This document shows positions 25,519-37,253 of a stretch of 45,611 nucleotides of DNA, in pieces. The notes below the pieces were generated by a model, which worked only from the letters and a program-made list of their open reading frames with translations, ran no database searches and was not told where the DNA came from. The position numbers and the translations under genes are program-made. Origin of the DNA: Nocardioides sp. CFH 31398 (GTDB lineage: Bacteria; Actinomycetota; Actinomycetes; Propionibacteriales; Nocardioidaceae); contig NZ_JAKUHT010000037.1 of the NCBI RefSeq assembly GCF_022436705.1, positions 1 to 45,611 of the forward strand. Direction: 5' to 3'. The first letter of the stretch is position 1, and every line of letters starts with the position of its first letter.

Positions 25519-26811
25519 GTGGTCCTCACCTGGCGGGTCCCGGCCCTGCTCGCCCTCGGCGTGCTGCCCCTGGTGCTGCGCCCGAGCGCCGGCGTCGGCT
25601 GGGGCTGGGTGGGCCTGGTCCTGCTGGTCGGGCTCGTGGACCTCCTGCTCGCGCCGTCCACCGACCGGCTCGAGGTGGGCCGCGAGCCCACGGGGTCTGT
25701 CCGCACCGGCGAGCGGACGAGCACGACGCTCGTCGTCACCAACACCGGACGCCGCCGCCTGAGGGGCGCGCTGCGCGACGCCTGGCAGCCCACGGCCGGC
25801 GCCACCGGCAACCGCCACCGCCTGGGCCTCGACCCCGGCGGCACCGCCCGGCTCACCACCGCCCTCACCCCGGTGCGGCGCGGCGACCTGCGGGCGGCCG
25901 GCGTGACCGTGCGGTCCTCGGGGCCCCTGCGGCTCGTCGCGCGCCAGCGGACCCGCGAGGTGCCCGGTGCCGTCCGCAGCCTCCCGCCGTTCGAGTCGCG
26001 CAAGCACCTGCCCAGCCGGCTCGCACGGCTGCGCGAGCTCGACGGCCGCGCCGCCGTCCGGGTGCGCGGGCAGGGGACGGAGTTCGACTCCCTGCGCGAG
26101 TACGTCGACGGCGACGACGTCCGCTCCATCGACTGGCGGGCCAGCGCCCGGACCCGCACCGTCGTCGTCCGGACCTGGCAGCCGGAGCGCGACCGCCGCG
26201 TCGTCCTCGTCCTCGACACCTCGCGGGTCTCCGCCGGGCGGGTCGACGACGTCCCGCGCCTCGACTCCGCGATGGACGCCGCCCTCTTGCTCGCCGCACT
26301 CGCCGCCCGCGCCGGCGACCGCGTGGACTTCGTCGCCGGCGACCGCCGCGTCCGCTCCCGGGTCCGCTCGACCGGGTCCCGGGCGATCGCCGGGACCCTG
26401 CAGGACGCGATGGCGGACCTCTCCCCCGTGCTCGCGGAGGCGGACTGGTCCGCGCTGGCCGCGGCGGTCAACGCGATGGGTCGCCGCCGCTGCCTCGTCG
26501 TCCTGCTCACGCCGTTGGAGCCGGCCGCCGTCGAGGAGAGCCTGCTGCCGACGCTGGTCACGCTCACGCGCCACCACCGCGTCGTCCTCGCCTCGGTGCG
26601 CGACCCCGAGCTCGAGCGGCTGGCCACCGCCCGCGGCACCGTCGCCGAGACCTACGGCGCCGCAGCCGCCGAGCAGGCCCTCGGCCGGCGCCGCCGCACC
26701 GCCGACATGCTGCGGACCCTCGGCGTCGACGTGGTCGACGCGGACGCCGAGTCGCTGCCCCCGGCCCTCGCCGACCACTACCTGTCGCTCAAGGCCCGCG
26801 GCCTCCTCTGA
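25519..26811 (+). CDS. DUF58 domain protein (vWA-like MoxR partner)
   Basis: The 430-aa product has two N-terminal TM segments (first about 45 residues) and a beta-rich middle domain. The DUF58 signature follows: GTEFDSLREYVDGDDVRSID then WRASARTRTVVVRTWQPERD. The C-terminal vWA-like part has VVLVLDTSRVSAGRVDD, an incomplete MIDAS. It starts with GTG 9 nt after the moxR stop; I see no strong Shine-Dalgarno, so coupling is likely. An imperfect hairpin follows the stop. Confidence 0.92.
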   Translation: MVLTWRVPALLALGVLPLVLRPSAGVGWGWVGLVLLVGLVDLLLAPSTDRLEVGREPTGSVRTGERTSTTLVVTNTGRRRLRGALRDAWQPTAGATGNRHRLGLDPGGTARLTTALTPVRRGDLRAAGVTVRSSGPLRLVARQRTREVPGAVRSLPPFESRKHLPSRLARLRELDGRAAVRVRGQGTEFDSLREYVDGDDVRSIDWRASARTRTVVVRTWQPERDRRVVLVLDTSRVSAGRVDDVPRLDSAMDAALLLAALAARAGDRVDFVAGDRRVRSRVRSTGSRAIAGTLQDAMADLSPVLAEADWSALAAAVNAMGRRRCLVVLLTPLEPAAVEESLLPTLVTLTRHHRVVLASVRDPELERLATARGTVAETYGAAAAEQALGRRRRTADMLRTLGVDVVDADAESLPPALADHYLSLKARGLL

Positions 26812-26822
26812 GGCTCCCCCGT

Positions 26823-26860
26823 GGGCTCCCCCGGAGCTGCTCGGACCTCCTGGGGGCCCC
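26823..26860. terminator. Imperfect bidirectional terminator between DUF58 and SpoIIM-like genes
   Basis: Fourteen-nt arms (26823-26836 and 26847-26860) pair with two mismatches around a 10-nt loop in the 66-nt gap between two convergent genes. Confidence 0.4.
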
Positions 26861-26877
26861 GGCGTCCGGGAGCCGCG

Positions 26878-27873
26878 TCAGGCCGCGGTCGCGACCCGGT
26901 CCTCGAGCAGCGCGGCGTCGAGGTCGCCGTCGTGACCGCGACGGTGGGCCGCGCGGCCCACGACGAAGACGTAGGCGAGGAACAGGACCTCGGCGACGAC
27001 CCCGATCCCCACCCGCGCCCAGGTGGGGAGGCCGGACGGCGTCACGAAGCCCTCGATGAGGCCGCTGACGAACAGGACGGCGGCGAGGCCGAGCGCCATG
27101 GTGCCGATCGTGCGGCCCTCGCGGGCCAGCGACGTCGCCCGGCTGACGGGCCCCGGGGAGACCCAGGACCAGAACAGCCGCAGACCGGTGCCACCGGCGA
27201 CGAAGATCGCCGTCAGCTCCAGCAGTCCGTGCGGCAGCAGCAGGCCCCAGAAGAAGGCGCCCTGGTCGGCCCGGTGCATGATCGCGCCGATGATCGCGAG
27301 GTTGGCGAGGTTCTGGAAGAGCAGGTAGATCACGGGGAAGCCGAGGATGCCGAGCGCCAGGCACAGCGCGCTGACCCAGGCGTTGTTCACCCACACCTGC
27401 GCGGCGAACTCGCCGGCGGCGTACTCGCTGTAGTAGCCCTCGAAGTCCTCGTTGACGAGCTGGTCGATCTGCTCGGGACCGAGCAGGGTCTGCTCGACCT
27501 GCGGGTTCGCGAGCAGCCACAGGATCATGACCGCGGTGACGATCGCGCTGCCGGCGATCGTGCCGAGCCACCACCAGCGCAGGCGGTACAGCGCGCCCGG
27601 GAACCGCTCGGTGAAGAACGACGTGACGCTGCGCCAGGTCGTGATCCGCGCGCCCTCCGACCGGGTGCGGGCCCGGGCGAGCAGCGAGCTGAGGTAGGCG
27701 ACCAGCGAGGCGTCGGGGGCGGAGGTCCGGACGACGGAGAGGTGCGTGGCCACCCGCTGGTACAGCTCGACGAGCTCGTCGGCCTCCGCGCCGCTCGGGC
27801 GGCCGCGACGCACCAGCTCCTCGAGCCGCCGCCACTCGGCGTGGTGCGCGGCCACGTAGGCGTCCAGGTCCAC
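26878..27873 (-). CDS. Stage II sporulation protein M-like membrane protein (DUF95)
   Basis: The 331-aa product has an N-terminal soluble part (DLDAYVAAHHAEWRRLEELV, then RRGRPSGAEADELVELYQR) followed by about six TM segments. It matches the SpoIIM/DUF95 family, including the loop FEGYYSEYAAGEFAAQVWVN and FFWGLLLPHGLLELTAIFVA. In endospore formers SpoIIM acts in engulfment; non-sporulating actinobacteria keep homologues beside RDD, MoxR and DUF58 genes. The GTG at 27873 lies exactly 7 nt after a TAGGAT -10, so the mRNA is probably leaderless. Confidence 0.88.
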   Translation of the reverse strand: MDLDAYVAAHHAEWRRLEELVRRGRPSGAEADELVELYQRVATHLSVVRTSAPDASLVAYLSSLLARARTRSEGARITTWRSVTSFFTERFPGALYRLRWWWLGTIAGSAIVTAVMILWLLANPQVEQTLLGPEQIDQLVNEDFEGYYSEYAAGEFAAQVWVNNAWVSALCLALGILGFPVIYLLFQNLANLAIIGAIMHRADQGAFFWGLLLPHGLLELTAIFVAGGTGLRLFWSWVSPGPVSRATSLAREGRTIGTMALGLAAVLFVSGLIEGFVTPSGLPTWARVGIGVVAEVLFLAYVFVVGRAAHRRGHDGDLDAALLEDRVATAA

Positions 27874-27880
27874 GGCGCCG

Positions 27881-27922
27881 ATCCTAGGGGCCCGCCGCGG
27901 CGGGCCTCCTACGATGAGCCCG
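27881..27922. promoter_or_regulatory. Divergent leaderless promoters around an 18-bp palindrome
   Basis: Between the SpoIIM-like and RDD genes lies the perfect palindrome GGCCCGCCGCGGCGGGCC (27889-27906). A minus-strand -10 TAGGAT (27881-27886) and a plus-strand -10 TACGAT (27910-27915) flank it almost symmetrically. Each -10 is followed by exactly 7 nt and then a start codon (GTG at 27873, ATG at 27923). This suggests two leaderless transcripts and possible co-regulation through the palindrome. Confidence 0.6.
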
Positions 27923-28750
27923 ATGGACGCCCACCCCTCCGCCGGCGCACGCGAGCTGGCCACCCTGACCGACGACGACCTCGTCACCGGCGAGGCCGTC
28001 GCGCTCGACCTGCCGCCCGCCGGGCTCGCCGTCCGGATCGGCTCGGGGCTCGTCGACGTGGTCGCCACCCTGGTCCTGCTGGTGGTGGGGGCCTTCACCG
28101 TCGTCCTCGGGGCGGCCGGGAGCAGCGGTGCCGTCCAGACCATCGCGTTCATCGGGCTGACGGTGACGGTGTTCCTCGTCTTCCCGACCACGATGGAGAC
28201 GCTCACGCGCGGCCGCACCCTGGGCAAGCTGGCCTTCGGGCTGCGGACCGTGCGCGAGGACGCCGGCCCCATCTCGTTCCAGCACGCCCTCGTGCGGTCG
28301 ATGATCGGGTACGTCGAGATCTACGCCCTCACCGGCGTCCCGGCCTTCTTCTCCATGCTGCTGTCGTCGAAGGGCAAGCGCCTCGGGGACTACGCCGCCG
28401 GCACGTACGTCGTCCGCGAGCGCGTGCCGCTGCGGCTCGACGTCCCCGCCGCCATGCCGCCGCCGCTGGCCGGGTGGGCGCAGCGGGCCGACATGACGGC
28501 GCTGCCGACGTCGCTGGCGCTGGCGGTGCGGCAGTTCCTCGGTCGTGCCGCGACGCTGGAGCCGGCGAGCCGGCACACCATCGGCGCCGACCTGGCCCGC
28601 CAGGTGTCGGCGCACGTGGCTCCCCCGCCCCCGCCGGGCACCCCGCCGGAGGCGTTCCTCGCGGCGGTCGTGGCCGAGCGGCGCGAGCGCGACGCCCGGC
28701 GGCTGGCGCGGGAGGCGCAGCTGCGTCACCGCCTGGTCTCGGGCCGGTGA
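27923..28750 (+). CDS. RDD family membrane protein
   Basis: The 275-aa product from the ATG at 27923 shows the RDD core: GLAVRIGSGLVDVVATLVLL (Arg and Asp of the motif in the first TM), a second TM, and RGRTLGKLAFGLRTVRED, followed by GDYAAGTYVVRERVPLRL. A cytosolic C-terminal extension of about 110 residues follows. An ATG at 27914 would add 3 residues but overlaps the predicted -10. RDD proteins are of unclear function, some implicated in ion transport. It overlaps the next gene by GTGA. Confidence 0.88.
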   Translation: MDAHPSAGARELATLTDDDLVTGEAVALDLPPAGLAVRIGSGLVDVVATLVLLVVGAFTVVLGAAGSSGAVQTIAFIGLTVTVFLVFPTTMETLTRGRTLGKLAFGLRTVREDAGPISFQHALVRSMIGYVEIYALTGVPAFFSMLLSSKGKRLGDYAAGTYVVRERVPLRLDVPAAMPPPLAGWAQRADMTALPTSLALAVRQFLGRAATLEPASRHTIGADLARQVSAHVAPPPPPGTPPEAFLAAVVAERRERDARRLAREAQLRHRLVSGR

Positions 28751-29154
28751 GCGCGGGAGCCCTCGCGGCGAGCGTCGCCCGGCTGCTGCTCGGGGCGTTC
28801 CTGGTGCTCGCCGGGGTGGCCCACCTCGTGGTCCCCGACGAGTTCCTCGCCCAGGTCCCGCCGTTCCTGCCCGCTCCGGGCGCGATCGTGCTGGTCTCCG
28901 GGCTGGTCGAGATCGTCCTCGGCCTCGCCGCGCTCCTCGCGCCCGCTGACCGTCGTCCGGTGGTGGGGCTGGCGGTCGCCGGCCTGTTCGTGGTCGTTTT
29001 CCCCGGCAACGTCTCCCAGTACCTCACCGCGACCGACGCCTTCGGCCTCGACACCGACGGCGCCCGTGCGACCCGCCTGCTCTTCCAGCCGCTTTTGGTG
29101 GCGTGGGCGCTGTGGTGCACCGGCGCCTGGCGCCGCCTGCGCCCGGCCCCCTAG
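28747..29154 (+). CDS. DoxX-like small membrane protein
   Basis: The 135-aa product (GTG at 28747, GTGA overlap with the RDD gene) has four hydrophobic segments: LAASVARLLLGAFLVLAGVA, then PGAIVLVSGLVEIVLGLAAL, VGLAVAGLFVVVFPGNV and LLFQPLLVAWALWCTGAW. The HLVVPDEFLAQVPPFLP and FPGNVSQYLT motifs are typical of DoxX-like proteins. Function unknown. Confidence 0.8.
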   Translation: MSAGALAASVARLLLGAFLVLAGVAHLVVPDEFLAQVPPFLPAPGAIVLVSGLVEIVLGLAALLAPADRRPVVGLAVAGLFVVVFPGNVSQYLTATDAFGLDTDGARATRLLFQPLLVAWALWCTGAWRRLRPAP

Positions 29155-29448
29155 GTCGAGTCGGCACGTCTGCGCACCCCAGAGGGGTCGAGTCGGCACG
29201 TCTGCGCACCTCGGAGGGCTCGAGTCGGCACGTCTGCGCACCCCAGAGGGGTCGAGTCGGCACGTCTGCGCACCCCAGGGCCGGGGCCGAGACCGCCGTA
29301 CGAGGCAACGGGTCTCGACAGGCTCGACCGCCGGTGGTCGAGCCTGTCGAGACCCTCGACGTGCGCAGACGTGACGACTCGACGCCGCCCAGCTGCGCAG
29401 ACGTGACGACTCGACGCCCCCCAGCTGCGCAGACGTGACGACTCGGCG
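29155..29448. repeat. Inverted 32-nt repeat arrays between convergent genes
   Basis: Four plus-oriented units start at 29155, 29187, 29219 and 29251, each with TCGAGTCGGCACGTCTGCGC. Three inverted units, with TGCGCAGACGTGACGACTCG, start at 29362, 29394 and 29426. All steps within each set are exactly 32 nt. Inverted units match the forward ones at 21 of 22 core positions. The two sets flank a perfect hairpin (29310-29355). No gene is visible; the array fills the gap between the DoxX-like stop and the zinc-ribbon stop. Confidence 0.9.
29310..29355. terminator. Perfect 20-bp-stem hairpin, probable bidirectional terminator
   Basis: GGGTCTCGACAGGCTCGACC (29310-29329) and its exact reverse complement (29336-29355) are separated by a 6-nt loop, between convergent genes. 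The ggtctcgac motif is also in the dispersed repeats at 21398 and 40532, so this may be a mobile palindromic element rather than a dedicated terminator. Confidence 0.6.
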
Positions 29449-30408
29449 TCAGCTGATGCGGACCTCGCCGGTGCCGGGGTTGCGGGCGTCCTCGTCGTAC
29501 GGCGTGACGACGACCTCGTACTCGCCGACCTCCGCCTGGATCGTGCACTCCTCCGGGAAGGTGATGAGGGAGTCCTCGTTGCAGACCTCGTTGCCGTCGG
29601 GGTCGTTGACGACCATGACGATGTCGGTCTCGACGTCGGACTGGGCCTCGATGCGCAGGCGGCCGGGCGAGGAGACGGTCACGGTGACGACGGCGGGGCC
29701 GGAGGACAGGTCGAAGTCGACGACGTCGCTGCCGCCGCCCCCGCCGCCCGGGTCCTCGGTCGGGCCCTCGGTCGGCGAGGACTCCTCGGTCGGCGTGGAC
29801 TCCTCCGTCGGGCTGGCCTCGGACGACGACTCGGTGGGCGACGGCTCCGAGGACGACGACTCGGTCCCGCTGGCGGTGTTGCTGTCGTCGTCGTCACCGC
29901 CGAAGGCGGCGACCAGGCCCCAGATCACGAGGCCCAGCACCAGCAACGTCGCCAGACCGGCGCCGATGAGCACGCCGGGGTTCATGCCCTTCTTGGGGGG
30001 CATGCCGCCGCCCTGCGCCTGCCAGGGCTGTCCACCGGGCGGGGGTCCCTGCTGCCAGCCGCCGCCCTGGGGGCCCGGCTGGGACTGCCAGGGTCCCGGC
30101 TGCTGACCCTGCCAGCCCCCGGCCGGCGGCCCGCCCTGCCAGGACGGGCCCGGCTGGCCGGACTGCTGCGGACCGGACTGCTGCCACGGCCCCTCGCCGC
30201 TGGGCTGCTGACCACCCCACTGCTGGCCCGCCTGAGGGCCCGACTGCTGACCGGGCTGCTGACCCGGCAGCTGACCGGGCTGCTGCCAGACCGAGGGGTC
30301 CTGCGCGGCCCGGGTGACGTCGGCGTCGCCGGCGACCGGGAGCGAGCAGAAGGGGCAACGGTCCTCACCGGCGGCGAACTGCGTGCCGCACCGGACACAG
30401 GTGTTCAT
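29449..30408 (-). CDS. Zinc-ribbon, single-TM protein with acidic Ser/Thr-rich stalk (paralogue 1)
   Basis: The 319-aa product starts MNTCVRCGTQFAAGEDRCPF (two CxxC pairs, zinc ribbon). It continues with a long Gln/Pro/Gly-rich segment (about residues 45-150), then one TM (PGVLIGAGLATLLVLGLVIW). A Ser/Thr/Glu/Pro stalk with repeated PTEES follows, then an 85-residue exported domain with two cysteines, VCNEDSLITFPEEC, ending GTGEVRIS. The topology is cytosolic zinc ribbon, external C-terminal domain. The next gene on the same strand encodes a clear paralogue with the same order. The stop lies just inside the repeat array at 29448. I know no function. Confidence 0.85.
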   Translation of the reverse strand: MNTCVRCGTQFAAGEDRCPFCSLPVAGDADVTRAAQDPSVWQQPGQLPGQQPGQQSGPQAGQQWGGQQPSGEGPWQQSGPQQSGQPGPSWQGGPPAGGWQGQQPGPWQSQPGPQGGGWQQGPPPGGQPWQAQGGGMPPKKGMNPGVLIGAGLATLLVLGLVIWGLVAAFGGDDDDSNTASGTESSSSEPSPTESSSEASPTEESTPTEESSPTEGPTEDPGGGGGGSDVVDFDLSSGPAVVTVTVSSPGRLRIEAQSDVETDIVMVVNDPDGNEVCNEDSLITFPEECTIQAEVGEYEVVVTPYDEDARNPGTGEVRIS

Positions 30409-30459
30409 GGGCTCCTCCTGGAGCGACGAGCTGGAAGGTGCGACGCGGTCGTCGCTGGC

Positions 30460-30498
30460 TGAGCGTAGGACCGCGACGTGGGGCTGCACCAGACAATT
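30460..30498 (-). promoter_or_regulatory. Predicted promoter of zinc-ribbon paralogue 1
   Basis: On the minus strand AATTG (30494-30498) is followed after exactly 24 nt by CCTACGCTCA (30460-30469), containing a -10-like TACGCT 53 nt before the start codon. The same arrangement precedes paralogue 2. Confidence 0.5.
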
Positions 30499-30560
30499 GG
30501 CATGCCGGTGACCGATCCGAGACGCGGGCCCCCGGCGTCCGGCCGCGGCTCCGCGGACGG

Positions 30561-31340
30561 TCACTCGATCTCGACCGTTCCCGTCCCGCCCGGGTCGCCG
30601 CTGTAGGTGGACACGACGACGTCGTACACCGCACCGACCTGCGGGTTTCCCAGCGTGCAGCTCTCCGGGTCGACGAAGCTGGCGTCGCTGCGGCACGCCT
30701 CGACCCCGCGCGGGCCGGTGACGGTGAGGACGATGTCCTCGGGCGCGTCGGGCGACGCCGTCACGGTGGTCGGACCGTCGACCGCGATGGTCAGGTCGAT
30801 CGACTGCGACCCCGACGCCAGGTCGTAGGTCGTGCTGGTCCCGTCCGTCCCGGTCGCGTCGGGGCTGTCGGGCTCCGTGGCCTGCTCGGCGGAGGCCGAC
30901 GGGCTCGGCGAGGACGGTTCGGCGGACGGCGACGCGGAGGACTCCGCCGTGCGGTCGTCGCCGTCCGAGACCGTGCTGGTGACGGCCCACGCGCCGAGCC
31001 CGACGACGAGGAGCATCGCGGCACCTCCGCCGACCAGCGCGGCCAGGCGGCCCTTCGAGTGCCCCCGCGCCGGTGCCGGCGGCACCGGCCGGCCGAGCCG
31101 GGGCGGCACCTGCCCGTAGGGCTGGGAGTACTCCGGACCGCCGTACGGCTGCCGGCCGTACGCCGGGTGCTGCGGGTAGGGCGGCGGTGGCTGCTGGTAG
31201 GGCGCCTGCTCCCCGGGCGCGGGGGCGCTCCCCGGACCGCGTCGGCCGGAAGCCGTGCGGGTGGCCTCCGGGTCGGGGGCGCAGTGCGGGCAGGGACCCT
31301 CCGCGGAGAGCGGACGGCCGCAGGTGGGGCAGGACGGCAT
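30561..31340 (-). CDS. Zinc-ribbon, single-TM protein (paralogue 2)
   Basis: The 259-aa product starts MPSCPTCGRPLSAEGPCPHC at the ATG at 31340, with GGAG upstream. A Pro/Tyr/Gln-rich segment (YGRQPYGGPEYSQPYGQVPP), a TM (LAALVGGGAAMLLVVGLGAW) and a Ser/Pro stalk follow. The exported C-terminal domain has the same cysteine spacing pattern (ACRSDASFVDPESC) and end (GTGTVEIE) as paralogue 1. Overall identity looks low outside these features, so duplication is old. A GC hairpin with CCGCGG arms follows the stop. Confidence 0.85.
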   Translation of the reverse strand: MPSCPTCGRPLSAEGPCPHCAPDPEATRTASGRRGPGSAPAPGEQAPYQQPPPPYPQHPAYGRQPYGGPEYSQPYGQVPPRLGRPVPPAPARGHSKGRLAALVGGGAAMLLVVGLGAWAVTSTVSDGDDRTAESSASPSAEPSSPSPSASAEQATEPDSPDATGTDGTSTTYDLASGSQSIDLTIAVDGPTTVTASPDAPEDIVLTVTGPRGVEACRSDASFVDPESCTLGNPQVGAVYDVVVSTYSGDPGGTGTVEIE

Positions 31341-31388
31341 GGCAGGCTCCTCGATCGACGACAGGCGGTCCCGAGCCCACGACGCCGG

Positions 31389-31427
31389 TGATCGTAGGCA
31401 CGGGCCCCGGTCGCCGGGAAACCAATT
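31389..31427 (-). promoter_or_regulatory. Predicted promoter of zinc-ribbon paralogue 2
   Basis: AATTG (31423-31427) then exactly 24 nt and CCTACGATCA (31389-31398) on the minus strand, matching the paralogue 1 element in sequence and spacing. The -10-like TACGAT lies 50 nt before the start codon. Confidence 0.5.
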
Positions 31428-31472
31428 ACGCCGACCGGTCCGCACCGGTCACGGCGCCTTCCCCGGACACGC

Positions 31473-31508
31473 GACAGGGCCGCCCACCTGACGGTGGACG
31501 GCCCTGTC
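31473..31508 (-). terminator. Hairpin terminator after the secreted protease
   Basis: Sixteen-nt arms (31473-31488 and 31493-31508) with one mismatch and a 4-nt loop, 63 nt downstream of the protease stop at 31572. Confidence 0.7.
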
Positions 31509-31571
31509 TCCCCGAGATCCCTCACCCCTCGCGGGGCGGAGTCCGTGTGCCCTCGCGGGCGGTGCCGCTGC

Positions 31572-32759
<1,188 letters not shown>

Positions 32760-32919
32760 CCTGTGACCTCCCGGGCCCGATCGGGGCCCTCCTGTTCTCG
32801 CCGTCCGCGCCTCCGCGGTCCGGGGGCGGCCCGAGCCGCCGGGACCGACCCTCTCCCGCGGGAGGAGGGAGGGGGTAGAGGGGAAACCCTTGACCGGGCG
32901 AGGGGCGCGCCCCGGTGGG

Positions 32920-33576
32920 TCAGCGGGCGGCGCGGTACAGGAGGTCGACGGGCTCGCGGCCCTCGGCGACGCCCTTGCGCTCGAAGCGGGTGACGGGACG
33001 CTCGTCCCAGCGCTCCACCTCGCCCCCGACGAGGCCCGGCTCGGCGTCGAGCACCTCGCGCATCTGACGGGCGTAGTCGACCCAGTCGGTGGCGAGGCGC
33101 CAGGCGGCGCCGGGCGCGAGGCGGGAGGCGGCGACGGCCGCGAACGCCGGGGACACCAGCCGGCGCTTGTGGTGCCGGGTCTTGGGCCAGGGGTCGGGGA
33201 AGAAGGTCCAGAGCTCGGCCAGCCCACCGGGGGCGACCCGCTGGTCGAGGAACCACGCGGCGTCCACGGCGCACAGGCGCACGTTCGTCACGCCGGCCTC
33301 GCCGAGCGCCTCGAGGGTCGAGGCAATGCCGGGCCGCCACACCTCCAGGGCGAGCACGTCGTACGACGGGCGGGCGGCGGCGAGCGCGACGGTGGCCTCG
33401 CCGACCCCGGAGCCGATCTCGACCACCAGCGGCGCGCGCCGGCCGAAGTGCTCGGCGAGGTCGAAGCGGTCGTCGTCGACCGCGTCGGTCGGGATCACGA
33501 GGTCACCGGCGTGGGCGTCCCACGCTCGCTGCTGGCGGTCGGTGAACCGCGCGCCGCGGCGCGAGTAGGACAGCAC
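32920..33576 (-). CDS. trmB: tRNA (guanine-N7)-methyltransferase
   Basis: Methylates G46 of tRNA with S-adenosylmethionine. The 218-aa region shows SYSRRGARFTDRQQRAWDAH, the AdoMet site VVEIGSGVGEATVALA, and the family signature ELWTFFPDPWPKTRHHKRRL. The start given is the GTG at 33576, the first standard start after the in-frame stop at 33766-33768, but it has no Shine-Dalgarno. Conserved-looking coding sequence (HRKLTDDGRRVRE) continues upstream. The only good GAGGAG (33680-33685) lies 7 nt before an in-frame ATC at 33672, so the real protein may start there with 250 residues. Confidence 0.9.
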   Translation of the reverse strand: MLSYSRRGARFTDRQQRAWDAHAGDLVIPTDAVDDDRFDLAEHFGRRAPLVVEIGSGVGEATVALAAARPSYDVLALEVWRPGIASTLEALGEAGVTNVRLCAVDAAWFLDQRVAPGGLAELWTFFPDPWPKTRHHKRRLVSPAFAAVAASRLAPGAAWRLATDWVDYARQMREVLDAEPGLVGGEVERWDERPVTRFERKGVAEGREPVDLLYRAAR

Positions 33577-33694
33577 CTCGCGGACGCGTCGCCCGTCGTC
33601 GGTGAGCTTGCGGTGGGGTCGCGCGGGCGCGCTGGTGGACCGGCCTGGGGGCTGGTCGACGGGCTGGTCGATGGCAGGACTCCTCGGGACAGCA

Positions 33695-33725
33695 CAGCGC
33701 CCCCGGGGCGGACCCGGGGGCGCTG
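33695..33725 (-). terminator. Terminator hairpin of the str operon, after tuf
   Basis: Perfect 13-bp stem CAGCGCCCCCGGG/CCCGGGGGCGCTG with a 5-nt loop, about 60 nt after the tuf stop and just upstream of trmB. Confidence 0.8.
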
Positions 33726-33785
33726 CGTGGATGGTGCTGGGTGCTGCTGGGTGGTGCGGGTCGTGCTAGGCGCGGGGCGCCAGGG

Positions 33786-34982
<1,197 letters not shown>

Positions 34983-35062
34983 TTGGGGCTCCTCCTGTGA
35001 TGGGTTGTGCGGAAACTGGGGTGGGGTGGTGCGGGCCGGGGCCCACGTGAGAGGCGCGCGAG

Positions 35063-37174
<2,112 letters not shown>

Positions 37175-37223
37175 GTGAGTGATGACCCCTTAGGACGGCT
37201 GGAGTGCGGATGGGCTGCTGGGT

Positions 37224-37249
37224 GTCCGGCCCCGGGTCCGGGGCCGGAC
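37224..37249 (-). other. Hairpin between rpsG and fusA
   Basis: Perfect 12-bp inverted repeat GTCCGGCCCCGG/CCGGGGCCGGAC with a 2-nt centre in the rpsG-fusA gap. It could be an attenuator, a processing site or an S7-binding regulatory structure; E. coli S7 binds the rpsL-rpsG spacer, a different place. Confidence 0.5.
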
Positions 37250-37253
37250 GGCG

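Noticed and set aside
29155..29448. CRISPR array
   Set aside because: Units repeat at 32 nt with no unique spacers between copies, both orientations occur, and no cas genes are nearby.
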